A DNA stretch of 64,000 nucleotides from Paraplanobispora siamensis. Its GTDB lineage: Bacteria; Actinomycetota; Actinomycetes; Streptosporangiales; Streptosporangiaceae. Each line of letters opens with the position of its first letter. Within the stretch, counting starts at the first letter, position 1. A program made the position numbers and the translations under genes. Below, piece after piece: positions 9,023 to 18,410 of this stretch. Location of the stretch: assembly GCF_016863175.1 (NCBI RefSeq), contig NZ_BOOJ01000022.1, positions 62,001 to 126,000 on the forward strand. Direction: 5' to 3'. The notes under the pieces are model-generated. The model had not been told where the DNA came from and did not search any database. It was given only the letters and a program-made list of their open reading frames with translations.

Positions 9023-10915
9023 ATGGATACCGTTACCCCACGGGGGATGACCGGAGAGGAAGGGGAATTCCCCGGTGGACAGAACGTGAACCAGCCCGGT
9101 GTCGGGGGACTGCGCGCCGGCGATCCCGAGCAGATCGGGCCGTATCGCCTGCTGGGCCGCCTCGGTGAGGGCGGCATGGGCACCGTCTACCTCGCCCTGG
9201 CCCCCACGGGGCGGCCGGTGGCGGTCAAGGTGGTCAAGGCGGAGTTCGCCGTCGAAGAGGGCTTCGCGGCGCGCTTCCACGCGGAGGTCGACAACGCCCG
9301 CCGCGTGGCCTCCTTCTGCACGGCCCAGGTGCTCGACAACGGCAACGACGACAGCGGCCGCCCCTACATGGTGACCGAGTACATCGCGGGCACCCCGCTG
9401 TCCCGCCAGATCTCCCAGCACGGCGCGCTCGAACCCGGGCCGCTGCACGGCGTGGCCCTCGGGGTGGCCGCCGCGCTGGCCGCGATCCACGTGGCCGGGC
9501 TGGTCCACCGGGACCTCAAACCCGCCAACGTGATCCTGTCCATGTCCGGGCCGCGGGTGATCGACTTCGGCATCGCCCGGGCGCTGGACTCCACCTCCGG
9601 CTTCACCAAGTCGGGCGAGGTGCTCGGCAGCCCCGGCTGGTGGGCACCCGAGCAGGTGCGCGGCCAGGAGATCAGCCCGGCCGCCGACGTGTTCGCCTGG
9701 GGCTGCCTGGTCGCCTACGCCGGCAACGGCCGCCACCCCTACGGCCGGGGCGACATGATCACCATGGCCACCCGGCTGCTCAACAGCCCGCCCGACCTGG
9801 GCGCGCTGCCCGCGCCGCTGAACGACCTGGCCCGCCGGGCCACCGCGATGGACCCCTACCAGCGCCCCACCGCCCAGGACCTGCTGATCGCCCTCGTCGG
9901 CGGCGGGATAGCCGCCCCGTCGGCGCAGCAGCCCGCCAACCCGCCGACGCTGGTCGCCACCGAGGTGCTCAACGAGTCGTGGCAGCCCCCGCCCAACGTC
10001 GAGCCCGACTCCACCCAGACGCTCGGCACCCTCGGCGCCCTGGGCCCCGACACCGTCCCGCCGCCCCCGTACCCCTGGACCGGCCCCACCCCCGCCCCCT
10101 CCGGATCCGGAGGCTCTCAGGCCACCCCCGCTCCCCCGGCCGAGGTCTCCCCCGCGACCCCCGTCCCCGGCTCCGGCGCCTTCGCCGTCCCGGCCGGTCC
10201 CGGCGCTCCGGCGGAGCACGACTCGCTGCCCCCGTCCGCGCCCCCGCGGGGGACCTCCTCCGGCCCGCGGGCCCTGTCCTTCTCCGACACCTCGCCGGGC
10301 TCGGTGCGCCCGTCCGGTCCCCGGGGCCGGGCCCCGGCGCCCGGGATCCCGCCCGACATCCTGCCGGGCATCCCCGCCACGATCCCGCCCGGCCCGCCCG
10401 CCCGGCAGAGCAGGCGGAGCTGGATCATCGCCGGGGTCGCCGCGGTGCTCGCGCTGGCGGTGACCGCGGTCGTGCTGCTCAACATCGGCCGCGATCGCGG
10501 GGGCCGGCAACCCCCGCCGCCCACCTCGACCGGCGTCACCGACATCGGCCGCCCGGTCGCGCTCGGCCTGCCCATCGGGGATCCGCAGCTGCTGATCCCC
10601 CGCTCCCCGGCCTGCGGCCTGGTCTCCTACCAGGGCGCCAGGCCGTCGCAGGGCCAGTTCTGCGTGGTCCGCTGGACCCTGATCAACACCGGCGGGAAGC
10701 TGGTCGCGCTCGGCCGCGACCCTCTCGTGCTCATCGACGACCGGGGACAGTCCCACACGCCCAAGCCGGTCGCCGAGGGCCTGCCCAGCGCCCTGGTCCC
10801 CGGCGAGAGAGTGGACGGCGTGCTCGTCTACGACCTGCCCCCGGTCCGCAAGCCGGTCAAGCTGACCGGCCGGGTGATCGAGGGCGGCGAGCAGATCGAG
10901 GTGAAGCTGTCATGA
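9023..10915 (+). CDS. Membrane-anchored serine/threonine protein kinase
   Basis: The 630-residue protein has an N-terminal PknB-like kinase domain (about residues 40-300). It has the glycine loop [12 protein letters not shown], catalytic Lys in [15 protein letters not shown] and DFGIA. A long Pro/Ser-rich linker follows, then one membrane helix (about residues 466-490, [20 protein letters not shown]). The roughly 130-residue extracellular domain resembles DUF4352/Ig-like folds and lacks PASTA repeats. ATG 9023 is preferred over ATG 9002 because GGGAGG at 9010-9015 is correctly spaced. The stop overlaps the start of the FG-GAP gene (ATGA). The extracellular ligand is unknown. Confidence 0.93.
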   Translation: MDTVTPRGMTGEEGEFPGGQNVNQPGVGGLRAGDPEQIGPYRLLGRLGEGGMGTVYLALAPTGRPVAVKVVKAEFAVEEGFAARFHAEVDNARRVASFCTAQVLDNGNDDSGRPYMVTEYIAGTPLSRQISQHGALEPGPLHGVALGVAAALAAIHVAGLVHRDLKPANVILSMSGPRVIDFGIARALDSTSGFTKSGEVLGSPGWWAPEQVRGQEISPAADVFAWGCLVAYAGNGRHPYGRGDMITMATRLLNSPPDLGALPAPLNDLARRATAMDPYQRPTAQDLLIALVGGGIAAPSAQQPANPPTLVATEVLNESWQPPPNVEPDSTQTLGTLGALGPDTVPPPPYPWTGPTPAPSGSGGSQATPAPPAEVSPATPVPGSGAFAVPAGPGAPAEHDSLPPSAPPRGTSSGPRALSFSDTSPGSVRPSGPRGRAPAPGIPPDILPGIPATIPPGPPARQSRRSWIIAGVAAVLALAVTAVVLLNIGRDRGGRQPPPPTSTGVTDIGRPVALGLPIGDPQLLIPRSPACGLVSYQGARPSQGQFCVVRWTLINTGGKLVALGRDPLVLIDDRGQSHTPKPVAEGLPSALVPGERVDGVLVYDLPPVRKPVKLTGRVIEGGEQIEVKLS

Positions 10916-12321
10916 GGTCCCTGCTCTCCCTCCTGCTCGCCGCCGCGCTCCCGCTGACCGCCTCGGCCCCGTCCTCCCCCGCTTCCGCGAACGCCCCCGC
11001 GCACCTCTCCACCCCGGCCTCCGCCGCCTGCACCTCGGCCGAGGGCAGCGACTTCGACGGCGACGGGGTGGACGACAGCGCGGTCGGCGACCCGTTCGCG
11101 GACACGGTGCGGGCCGAGAGCTCCGGGGCCGTGCACGTGCTGTCGGGCCGCAGCGGCGGCGGCACGGTGGTGACCGCCCCCGAGCCCACCGCGGGCGACG
11201 GCTTCGGCTGGTCGGTACGGCTGGCCCACCTCGACGACGACCGCTGCGCCGACCTGCTGGTCGGCGCCCCCTACGCCGACGTGCAGGGCCGCGAGGACGC
11301 CGGCGCCGTCTACGCGATCTACGGCGGGGGGTCGCAGCGCAAGCCCGAGCGCCTGATCGCCCCCGAGCCCGAGGCCGACGCCCACTTCGGCTGGTCGCTG
11401 GCCGCGCGCGGCCCCCTGGTCGCCATCGGGGCGCCGCACGAGAACGACGGCGGGGTGGCCGACGCCGGCGCGGTCTACCTGGCCGGGACCGGCGCGCTGA
11501 CCACCCTGCGGCGCGTCTCCCAGAACACCGACGGCGTCACCGGCAACCCGGAGGTCGGCGACATGTTCGGCTGGGCGGTGGAGCTCGGCAAGCTGGGCGG
11601 GGAGGCCGGGGAGCTCGACCTCGCGATCGGCCTGCCGTACGAGAACGACGACGGGACGGGCGTGCAGGTCGACGAGGGCGAGCTCGACTCCGGAGCGATC
11701 GGGATCCTGTTCGACGTGGCCGAGAACACCGGCAAGCAGGTCAGCAAGAAGTGGGACCTGCGGGAGATCACCGAGGCCGAGGCCGGTGACCGGTTCGGCT
11801 ACGCCCTGGCCTACGGTGAGGAGGGCGACACCTCCTACCTCGCGGTGGGCGCGCCCCTGGGCGACGGCGGGCCGGTGAAGGACTCCGGCCTGGTCCAGCT
11901 CTTCCAGGCCTCCAGCACCGCGGAGATCACCCCGGCGGCCACCTTCCACCGCGACCGCGAGGGGGCCGAGGGTGACGGCTACGGCTACGCCGTGGCGTTC
12001 AGCGAGGGCGAGGGACTGCGGCTGGCGGTGGGGATCCCCTTCGCCGGGTCCGATAAGACCGGTGCCGTGAGCCTGATCTCCGTGGGCGATCCCGGCGAGG
12101 CCCGGCTGGTGTCCGGGGAGAGCGCCGGCGAGCGCTTCGGCTGGTCGGTGGCCTCCGCCGGGAACAAGCTGGTCGTCGGCGCCCCCGACCGCAAGGGCTC
12201 GGGAGGCGCGGCGCTGCTGGGCCGCAACGACGGCGCCGTCACCCCGGCCGCGCCGGGCGCGGGGCAGCTGCCCGTCCTCGACGGCGGGGCCTCGGTCGAC
12301 TTCGGGGCGGCCGTCGGCTAG
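10912..12321 (+). CDS. Secreted FG-GAP (integrin alpha-like) beta-propeller protein
   Basis: This 469-residue protein has a signal peptide ([19 protein letters not shown]). About seven FG-GAP blades follow, recognisable as repeated G(D/E)xFGW/Y then (L)xVGxP (for example DGFGWSVRLAHL, HFGWSLAA, DMFGWAVEL, DRFGYALAY, DGYGYAVAF, ERFGWSVAS). The first has a DFDGDGVDD calcium loop. It is probably a seven-bladed extracellular propeller. No enzyme motif or cell-wall sorting signal is visible. The ATG overlaps the stop of the upstream membrane kinase by 4 nt, so the two are translationally coupled and may act together, for example as a ligand-binding partner for the kinase ectodomain. That partnership is inference. 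Confidence 0.88.
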   Translation: MRSLLSLLLAAALPLTASAPSSPASANAPAHLSTPASAACTSAEGSDFDGDGVDDSAVGDPFADTVRAESSGAVHVLSGRSGGGTVVTAPEPTAGDGFGWSVRLAHLDDDRCADLLVGAPYADVQGREDAGAVYAIYGGGSQRKPERLIAPEPEADAHFGWSLAARGPLVAIGAPHENDGGVADAGAVYLAGTGALTTLRRVSQNTDGVTGNPEVGDMFGWAVELGKLGGEAGELDLAIGLPYENDDGTGVQVDEGELDSGAIGILFDVAENTGKQVSKKWDLREITEAEAGDRFGYALAYGEEGDTSYLAVGAPLGDGGPVKDSGLVQLFQASSTAEITPAATFHRDREGAEGDGYGYAVAFSEGEGLRLAVGIPFAGSDKTGAVSLISVGDPGEARLVSGESAGERFGWSVASAGNKLVVGAPDRKGSGGAALLGRNDGAVTPAAPGAGQLPVLDGGASVDFGAAVG

Positions 12322-12335
12322 CTCCCCTCAAGACC

Positions 12336-12374
12336 CCCTGTCCTCCGGTGATGCGTCGTCGGCGGAGGACAGGG
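12336..12374 (+). terminator. Strong hairpin after FG-GAP gene
   Basis: A perfect 12-bp stem, CCCTGTCCTCCG (12336-12347) with CGGAGGACAGGG (12363-12374), has a 15-nt loop and starts 14 nt after the stop codon. Only two T residues follow. It probably ends the kinase/FG-GAP operon. Confidence 0.7.
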
Positions 12375-12462
12375 TTCCACCTGGGGCGCCCGCCCCGCCG
12401 CGGTTCTCCGGAGCCGGGCGGGGCGGGGCGCCGCAGGGACATCGGACGGGTCGCCGGACTGG

Positions 12463-13317
12463 TCACCAGGCGCCGAAGACGGCCTCCCCGTTGGCGCGGA
12501 TCGCCGAGGCCAGCTCGTCGGGGTCCATCCCCTTGACCTCGGCCAGGCAGCGCACGATCAGCGGGATGAGATAGGGCGCGTTCGGCTTGCCCCGGTGCGG
12601 GACCGGCGGCAGGTAGGGCGCGTCGGTCTCGACGAGGATCAGCTCCTTGGGCGCCGTCTCGGCCGCCTCGCGCAGATAACCGGCGTTCTTGTAGGTGACC
12701 GGGCCGGAGAAGGACATGAAGTAACCGGCCTCGGCGCACTTGGCGGCCATCTCGGCGTCGCCGGAGAAGCTGTGGAAGACCACGGCGTCCGGGGCCCCCT
12801 GGTCGGCGAGCACGCGCAGCACGTCGTCGTGGGCGTCCCGGTCGTGGATCACCAGCGCCTTGCCGGTCCGCTTGGCGATCTCGATGTGCGCCCGGAAGGA
12901 GGCGTGCTGGTCGTCCTTGGAGGCCCAGTCGCGGTAGTAGTCGAGGCCGGTCTCGCCCACCGCCCTGACCTGCGGTTCGCCTGCCAGCTCCTCGATCTCG
13001 GCCAGCACCTCGGGGGTGGCGGCGTGCGCCTCGTTGGGGTGGATCGCCACCCCGGCGTAGACGTCGCGGTGGATGCGGGCGACGTCGGCGTTCCACCGCG
13101 AGGAGGCCAGGTCGTAGCCGATCGTGACCAGCCGGGTCACCCCGACGCCCCGGGCCTGCTCGACGATCCGCTCCACGCTGGCCTGGGCGGCCTGGGCCGC
13201 CAGCGCGACGGGGTCGCCGGAGGAGGCCTGGCGGTCGCCCACCATGATGTCGAGATGGCAGTGGCTGTCGAACACTTCGCCGGTCAACGGCTCCGGCGCG
13301 GTTGGCATCGTGGTCAC
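12463..13317 (-). CDS. tatD: TatD family metal-dependent hydrolase
   Basis: The 284-residue protein is a TIM-barrel metallohydrolase: FDSHCHLD near the N-terminus, GETGLDYYR, a His-containing strand ALVIHDRDAH, VVFHSFSG and a late ETDAPYLPP motif supply the metal ligands. Family members are 3'-5' DNA exonucleases implicated in DNA repair. The start is taken as GTG 13317 because TAGGTT (complement 13325-13330) ends 7 nt upstream, matching the leaderless pattern elsewhere in the window; ATG 13308 is the alternative. It lies downstream of metG on the same strand, the usual actinobacterial order, but separated by a repeat-filled spacer. Confidence 0.92.
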   Translation of the reverse strand: MTTMPTAPEPLTGEVFDSHCHLDIMVGDRQASSGDPVALAAQAAQASVERIVEQARGVGVTRLVTIGYDLASSRWNADVARIHRDVYAGVAIHPNEAHAATPEVLAEIEELAGEPQVRAVGETGLDYYRDWASKDDQHASFRAHIEIAKRTGKALVIHDRDAHDDVLRVLADQGAPDAVVFHSFSGDAEMAAKCAEAGYFMSFSGPVTYKNAGYLREAAETAPKELILVETDAPYLPPVPHRGKPNAPYLIPLIVRCLAEVKGMDPDELASAIRANGEAVFGAW

Positions 13318-13324
13318 ACGGCCC

Positions 13325-13330
13325 AACCTA
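13325..13330 (-). promoter_or_regulatory. Putative -10 of leaderless tatD transcript
   Basis: TAGGTT on the minus strand is followed by 7 nt and then GTG. No Shine-Dalgarno sequence is seen. Confidence 0.45.
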
Positions 13331-13406
13331 CCGCCAGCCGGTCGGGCGGCGTCCTGAGAGCCCGTCGCCGCCGCCGGAGAGCGCGCCGCCGTACGGCCGC
13401 CGCCCC

Positions 13407-13542
13407 GAACCGGGAAGAACCGGCCGCCCCTGACCGGGAAGAGCCGACCGCCCGAACCGAGAAGAGCAGGCCGCCCGAACCGGAAGAGCCGACCGCCCGA
13501 ACCGGAAGAGCCGACCGCCCGAACCGGAAGAGCCGACCGCCC
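13407..13542. repeat. 22-bp tandem repeat in the metG-tatD spacer
   Basis: About six direct copies of a 22-23-bp unit (GAACCGGAAGAGCCGACC plus CCCC-like tail) occur. The three at 13477-13498, 13499-13520 and 13521-13542 are identical, and the leftward copies are degenerate. There are no spacers, so it is not a CRISPR. It fills most of the 272-nt gap between metG and tatD. Confidence 0.85.
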
Positions 13543-13589
13543 GGACCGGGAGGACCCGGGCGGTCGCGTCCGGACGGGCCGGGCCGAGG

Positions 13590-15383
13590 CTACTCGCCCA
13601 GGCGGGCGAGCTCCTCGTCGACGATCTTGGGGTCGAGCTTGCGGAACAGCGGGGTCGGCGGGGCCAGCGGGGTGCCGGGCCTGATCGGGGCGGACTCCCA
13701 GCGGGCGGCGCCCTCGTCGTAGGAGCCGGTGATGACCGGGTAGCCGCGACCGGTCTCCTCGGCGCCCTCCTCGACCTCGCGCAGCTCGGGCATGCCGGAC
13801 CAGACGCCGGTGCCGCCGAGCATCGAGTAGATCTTGTTGGAGGAGTTGGGCAGGAACGGCGTCAGCAGGGTCTTGGCGTCGTCGACCACCTGCAGGGCGA
13901 CGTGCAGGATGGACTTGACCCGCTCGGGGTCGTCCTTGAGCTTCCAGGGCTCCTGCTCGGCGAGGTACTTGTTCGCCTCGCGGACGACGTCGAAGGCGCC
14001 GGTGATCGCGTTCTTGAACCGGGAGCGGTTCAGGTCGGCGCCCACCGGGGCGAAGGCCGCGCGGGAGCGTTCGAGCAGCGCCCGGTCGGCGTCGGTCAGC
14101 TCGCCCGCCTCGGGGATCGCGCCGAAGTTCTTGGCGGCCATCGAGATCGAGCGGTTGACCAGGTTGCCCCAGGCCGCCACCAGCTCGCCGTTGTTGCGGT
14201 TGAGGAACTCCGACCAGGTGAAGTCGGTGTCCTGGTTCTCGGGGCCGGCGACCGCGATGTAGTAGCGCAGGGCGTCGGCGTCGTAGCGCTCCAGGAAGTC
14301 GCGCACGTAGATGACGACCTGGCGGGAGGAGGAGAACTTGCGCCCCTCCATGGTCAGGAACTCGCTGGAGACGACCTCGGAGGGCAGGTTCAGCGCGCCC
14401 AGCGATCCGGGCTTGCCGTCGCGCGCGCCCTGGCCGTTGTAGCCGAGCAGCAGGGCGGGCCAGATCTCGGCGTGGAAGACGATGTTGTCCTTGCCCATGA
14501 AGTAGTAGCCGCGGGCGTCGGGGTTCTGCCACCACTGCCGCCAGGCGTCCGGGTCGCCGGAGCGCCGGGCCCACTCGATGGAGGCGCTGAGGTAGCCGAT
14601 GACCGCGTCGAACCAGACGTACAGCCGCTTGTTGGCCTGCTCGCTCCAGCCCTCCAGCGGGATCGGCACGCCCCAGTCGAGGTCGCGGGTGATCGCCCGG
14701 GGCTGCATGTCGCCGAGCAGGTTGAGGGCGAACTTCAGCACGTTCGGCCGCCACTGGCCCTGCTTGGACTGCAGCCACGACCCGAGCACCTCGGAGAAGG
14801 CCGGCAGGTCGAGCATGAAGTGCTCGGTCTCCACGAAGACCGGCTTCTCGCCGTTGATCCGGCTGACCGGGTTGATCAGCTCGATCGGGTCGAGCTGGTT
14901 GCCGCAGTTGTCGCACTGGTCCCCGCGGGCGCCGTCGTAGCCGCAGATCGGGCAGGTGCCCTCGATGTAGCGGTCGGGCAGGGTCCGGCCGGTGGACGGC
15001 GAGATGGCGCCCATCGTGGTCTTGGGGAAGATGTAGCCGTTGTCGTACAGGCCCTTGAAGACCTCCTGGACGACGGCGTAGTGGTTGCTCGTCGTCGTCC
15101 GGGTGAACAGGTCGTAGGACAGGCCCAGGGCCGTGAGGTCCTCGGCGATCACCCGGTTGTAGCGGTCGGCGACCTCGCGGACGCCCAGGCCCTCCTTGTC
15201 GGCCTGCACCTGGATGGGCGTGCCGTGCTCGTCGGTCCCGGAGACCATCAGGACCTTGTTGCCCGCCATCCGCTGGTAACGGCTGAAGACGTCGGACGGC
15301 ACGCCGAATCCGGAGACGTGCCCGATGTGGCGGGGGCCGTTGGCGTAGGGCCATGCGACCGCGGTCAGGATGTGCTGGGACAT
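13590..15383 (-). CDS. metG: Methionyl-tRNA synthetase
   Basis: This 597-residue class I synthetase charges tRNA-Met. HIGH is at residues 19-22, and the KMSKS loop appears as KFSSS at residues 349-353, a usual variant in this MetG subgroup. A zinc knuckle is formed by C144, C147, C157 and C160. The anticodon-binding helical domain follows; there is no C-terminal tRNA-binding EMAP domain. On the minus strand TAGGCT (15391-15396) ends 7 nt before the ATG and no Shine-Dalgarno exists, consistent with leaderless translation. The metG-tatD order is conserved in actinobacteria. Confidence 0.97.
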   Translation of the reverse strand: MSQHILTAVAWPYANGPRHIGHVSGFGVPSDVFSRYQRMAGNKVLMVSGTDEHGTPIQVQADKEGLGVREVADRYNRVIAEDLTALGLSYDLFTRTTTSNHYAVVQEVFKGLYDNGYIFPKTTMGAISPSTGRTLPDRYIEGTCPICGYDGARGDQCDNCGNQLDPIELINPVSRINGEKPVFVETEHFMLDLPAFSEVLGSWLQSKQGQWRPNVLKFALNLLGDMQPRAITRDLDWGVPIPLEGWSEQANKRLYVWFDAVIGYLSASIEWARRSGDPDAWRQWWQNPDARGYYFMGKDNIVFHAEIWPALLLGYNGQGARDGKPGSLGALNLPSEVVSSEFLTMEGRKFSSSRQVVIYVRDFLERYDADALRYYIAVAGPENQDTDFTWSEFLNRNNGELVAAWGNLVNRSISMAAKNFGAIPEAGELTDADRALLERSRAAFAPVGADLNRSRFKNAITGAFDVVREANKYLAEQEPWKLKDDPERVKSILHVALQVVDDAKTLLTPFLPNSSNKIYSMLGGTGVWSGMPELREVEEGAEETGRGYPVITGSYDEGAARWESAPIRPGTPLAPPTPLFRKLDPKIVDEELARLGE

Positions 15384-15390
15384 GCCCCTA

Positions 15391-15396
15391 AGCCTA
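15391..15396 (-). promoter_or_regulatory. Putative -10 of leaderless metG transcript
   Basis: TAGGCT on the minus strand lies 7 nt before the metG ATG. Confidence 0.5.
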
Positions 15397-15449
15397 GGGC
15401 CTGTCGCCTGTGAATCTTGTGCCTACCCGCCAGACACCCGGGCTCCGGA

Positions 15450-16751
15450 TCAGGCCGTGCTGCTCTTGCGGCTGCCGTCGCTCTCCCGGCCGCTCTCGCC
15501 CTCCAGGGCCGCGACCTCGCTCTCCAGGGCCGCCACCACCTCGTTCTCCAGGTTCACGGCCTCGGCCGCCTCCTCCGCGGCGGAGGCCGCCACGTCGATC
15601 GGCGTCTCCTTGGTACGGCGGATGCCCAGGATGCTGATGAACAGCGCCGCGAAGATGGTCTGGAAGCTCATGATGAGGGCGGTCGCCGAGGGCACGACGA
15701 TGCGCAGCGACTCCGAGGGGATCAGCGGGCCGAAGCTGCGCGTCTGCCAGTGCACCAGCGAGGCCACCAGGCCGCCCAGACCGGCCAGGGCCAGCAGGCC
15801 GCCGACGACCAGGCCCTTCTCCAGGGAGACGATGTCGACGAGCTTGCGCACCCGCCGGTCCTCCGGCAGGAAGCCCTCCTCGGCCGCGTACACCTTCGTG
15901 AACAGGGCGAACAGCACCGCCTGGAAGCCGATCACCACCATGGCGGAGGCGCCGACCAGGGTGTCGACGTCGAAGGCGAGCTTGCCGATGTAGACCGGGC
16001 CGAAGGTCAGGGCGGTGCCCGCGACCAGGCCGAGGGTCATCAGGACCAGGCCGGGGATGAAGAACAGCCAGCGGGGGCTGTACAGCAGCAGGAAGCGCAG
16101 GTGGCGCCAGCCGTCGCGCCAGGAGCGCAGGTGCGGGGGCCGGCTGCGCCCGTCGGGCGACAGCGTGGTGGGCACCTCGCGCACGTCCAGCCCGGACAGC
16201 GTCGAGCGCACCACCATCTCGCTGGCGAACTCCATGCCGCCGGTCTGGAGCCCCAGCTTCAGGATCGAGTCGCGCCGGAAGCCCCGCAGGCCGCAGTGGA
16301 AGTCGCCGATGGCGCTGGGGAAGAACAGCCGGCCGATGAAGGACAGCACCGGGTTGCCGAGGTAGCGGTGGAGCGGGGGCATCGCGCCCGGCGCGATCCC
16401 GCCCTTGAAGCGGTTGCCCATCACCAGGTCGGCGCCGTCGCGCAGCTGCTCCACGAACGGCAGCAGCGCGGTGAAGTCGTAGGAGTCGTCGGCGTCGCCC
16501 ATGATGACGTACTTGCCGCGGGCGGCGCGGATGCCGCCCATGAGGGCGTTGCCGTATCCCTTGGCGTCGACGTGCACGACCCTGGCCCCGGCGTCGCGGG
16601 CGAGCTGCTGCGATCCGTCGGTGCTGCCGTTGTCGGCGATGAGCACCTCTCCGTCGATTCCATGTTCGCGCATGCAGGCCAGGGCCTTGCGCACGCAGGT
16701 CTCCACGGTCTCCGCCTCGTTGAGGCAGGGCATGACCACGGTCAGTTCCAC
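15450..16751 (-). CDS. Family 2 glycosyltransferase with membrane tail (GtrB/Dpm1-like)
   Basis: The 433-residue product starts with a GT2 domain: VVMPCLNEAETVETCV, then a DNGSTDGS strand-loop and DADDSYD as the metal/nucleotide-sugar site (near residue 76). It has four or so hydrophobic helices in residues 230-400 and an acidic C-terminal tail. Proteins of this kind transfer a sugar from a nucleotide donor to polyprenyl phosphate. That product would be the donor for membrane mannosyl- or other glycosyltransferases, of which three lie within the next 6 kb. The GTG at 16751 is the only in-frame start before the conserved opening. The donor sugar cannot be read from sequence. Confidence 0.85.
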   Translation of the reverse strand: MELTVVMPCLNEAETVETCVRKALACMREHGIDGEVLIADNGSTDGSQQLARDAGARVVHVDAKGYGNALMGGIRAARGKYVIMGDADDSYDFTALLPFVEQLRDGADLVMGNRFKGGIAPGAMPPLHRYLGNPVLSFIGRLFFPSAIGDFHCGLRGFRRDSILKLGLQTGGMEFASEMVVRSTLSGLDVREVPTTLSPDGRSRPPHLRSWRDGWRHLRFLLLYSPRWLFFIPGLVLMTLGLVAGTALTFGPVYIGKLAFDVDTLVGASAMVVIGFQAVLFALFTKVYAAEEGFLPEDRRVRKLVDIVSLEKGLVVGGLLALAGLGGLVASLVHWQTRSFGPLIPSESLRIVVPSATALIMSFQTIFAALFISILGIRRTKETPIDVAASAAEEAAEAVNLENEVVAALESEVAALEGESGRESDGSRKSSTA

Positions 16752-16853
16752 GTCTCGAACCCTTCGATCACGGCACGGGGCAATCCCACCATCATGCCCT
16801 CTATCACCAGGTGCCCGCGTCGTGACCGCCAAACGACTGGCATTCTGTAATGC

Positions 16854-18410
16854 ATGGTGACCGTCGCGGATCGACCACGCCTGGACACGCCCCCGGCCGG
16901 CAGGAAAGCCCGGTTGCTGGCGTTTCTGCAGCGTCATCGGCTGTTCGCCGCCGTTCTCGCGGCGGCGTTCGCGCTCCGGGTGATCACCATGCTCGGGTAC
17001 GGCCCCGCTCTGTGGTTCAACGACTCCTACGAGTACGTCTCGGGGGCGATCCACCCCGAGCGGCCCAGCGCGCTGCGCCCGAACGGCTACTCCTTCTGGC
17101 TGCTGATCCTGCGGCCCCTGCACAGCTTCGCCGTCGTGGCCTTCACCCAGCACCTGATGGGGCTGGGCGTCGGCGTGCTGATCTACGCGCTGTTACGCAG
17201 GAAGTTCGGGCTGCCGGGCTGGGGGGCGACGCTGGCCGCGGTGCCGGCGCTGTTCGACGCCTACCAGATCCAGCTCGAACACATGATCATGTCCGACACC
17301 ATGTTCACGCTGCTGGTCGTGGGCGTGATCACACTGGTCCTGTGGCACCGCACGGTGTCGTGGAAGCTGGGCGCGGTGATCGGGCTGCTGCTGGCGCTCA
17401 CCGCGCTCACCCGGTCGATCGGGCTGCCGATCCTCGCCCTGGTCGTGGTCTACCTGCTGGTCAAGCGCACCGGCTGGAAGCCGATCGCGGCCATGGTGAC
17501 CGCGTGCGCGATCCCGGTGGCCGGCTACATGGCCTGGTTCTCCTCGGCGCACGGGCCCTTCGCGATGACCAACAGCGACGGCGCGATCCTCTACATGCGG
17601 ACCTCCCTGTTCGCCGACTGCAACAAGATGAGGATCGACAAGCGGGAGGAGCTGGAGCTGGCGCTGCTGTGCATCAGCGAGCCGGTGGACCAGCGTCACT
17701 TCTCCGGGCAGAAGTACCTGTGGTGGGCCAACAACGGCCAGCGCTTCCACGCCTTCGGGGTGGGGTCCACCTTCACCCCCGAGGTGAACCGGACCGCCGG
17801 CGACTTCGCCAAGCGGGCCATCCTGTCCCAGCCCGGCGACTATCTGGGACTGGTGGCCACCGACTTCTTCCGCGCCTTCCACTGGGGCCGGCCGAGGTTC
17901 CCCGACGCCAAGACCTACCTGCAGTACGAGTACCCGGCCACCGACAAGGTGCTGCCCGGCTGGTCCTCGCCCAAGGGCGGCACCACCGACAGGGACGCCC
18001 AGACCTACGACCCGAGCCTGCGGACGGTGGAGATCGACGAGAAGCCACGGGTGATCGGCACCGCCGTGCACGATCCGTGGGCGGCCTTCATGCAGGGCTA
18101 CCAGCGGATCGTGCGGCTGCCCGGCATCGTGCTGGGCTTCCTGCTGCTGATCGGCCTGGCCGGGGTGGTCGCGCGCTGGCGCAAGCTGGGCGGGCCCGTC
18201 CTGCTCCCGTGGCTGGCCGCCTTCGGCCTCCTGCTGGCCCCGGCGGCGACCGCCGAGTTCGACTACCGCTACGTGCTGCCCGCGGTGCCGCTGGCCTGCC
18301 TGGCCGCGGCGATCACACTGCGCCGCGGGGTGGCCCTCCCGCGCTGGGCGGCCCGGATCAGATCCACCTCCCCAGCAGCATCCGCCTCGACCACTCCTGA
18401 TAGGGCATGA
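16854..18410 (+). CDS. Polytopic membrane glycosyltransferase-like protein
   Basis: This 518-residue protein has about ten hydrophobic segments and a GT-C-like first loop containing WFNDSYEYV (possible acidic catalytic residues). An outer loop around residues 225-370 is rich in Trp and Tyr. It resembles polyprenyl-phosphate-sugar-dependent glycosyltransferases rather than transporters. It is divergent from the GT2 gene that could make its donor. The last 53 nt overlap the end of the convergent pmt gene, an unusually deep 3' overlap. ATG 16854 and GTG 16857 are both possible starts; no ribosome binding site is evident. The acceptor is unknown. Confidence 0.75.
   Translation: MVTVADRPRLDTPPAGRKARLLAFLQRHRLFAAVLAAAFALRVITMLGYGPALWFNDSYEYVSGAIHPERPSALRPNGYSFWLLILRPLHSFAVVAFTQHLMGLGVGVLIYALLRRKFGLPGWGATLAAVPALFDAYQIQLEHMIMSDTMFTLLVVGVITLVLWHRTVSWKLGAVIGLLLALTALTRSIGLPILALVVVYLLVKRTGWKPIAAMVTACAIPVAGYMAWFSSAHGPFAMTNSDGAILYMRTSLFADCNKMRIDKREELELALLCISEPVDQRHFSGQKYLWWANNGQRFHAFGVGSTFTPEVNRTAGDFAKRAILSQPGDYLGLVATDFFRAFHWGRPRFPDAKTYLQYEYPATDKVLPGWSSPKGGTTDRDAQTYDPSLRTVEIDEKPRVIGTAVHDPWAAFMQGYQRIVRLPGIVLGFLLLIGLAGVVARWRKLGGPVLLPWLAAFGLLLAPAATAEFDYRYVLPAVPLACLAAAITLRRGVALPRWAARIRSTSPAASASTTPDRA

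Noticed and set aside
13407-13542. Possible CRISPR array
   Set aside because: The 22-bp units are directly joined with no unique spacers, and no cas genes occur in the window.
12463-15354. A single minus-strand frame spanning metG and tatD
   Set aside because: Only its last third (tatD) has homology; the rest is metG read in a shifted frame plus the 22-bp repeats, so it is not a fusion.
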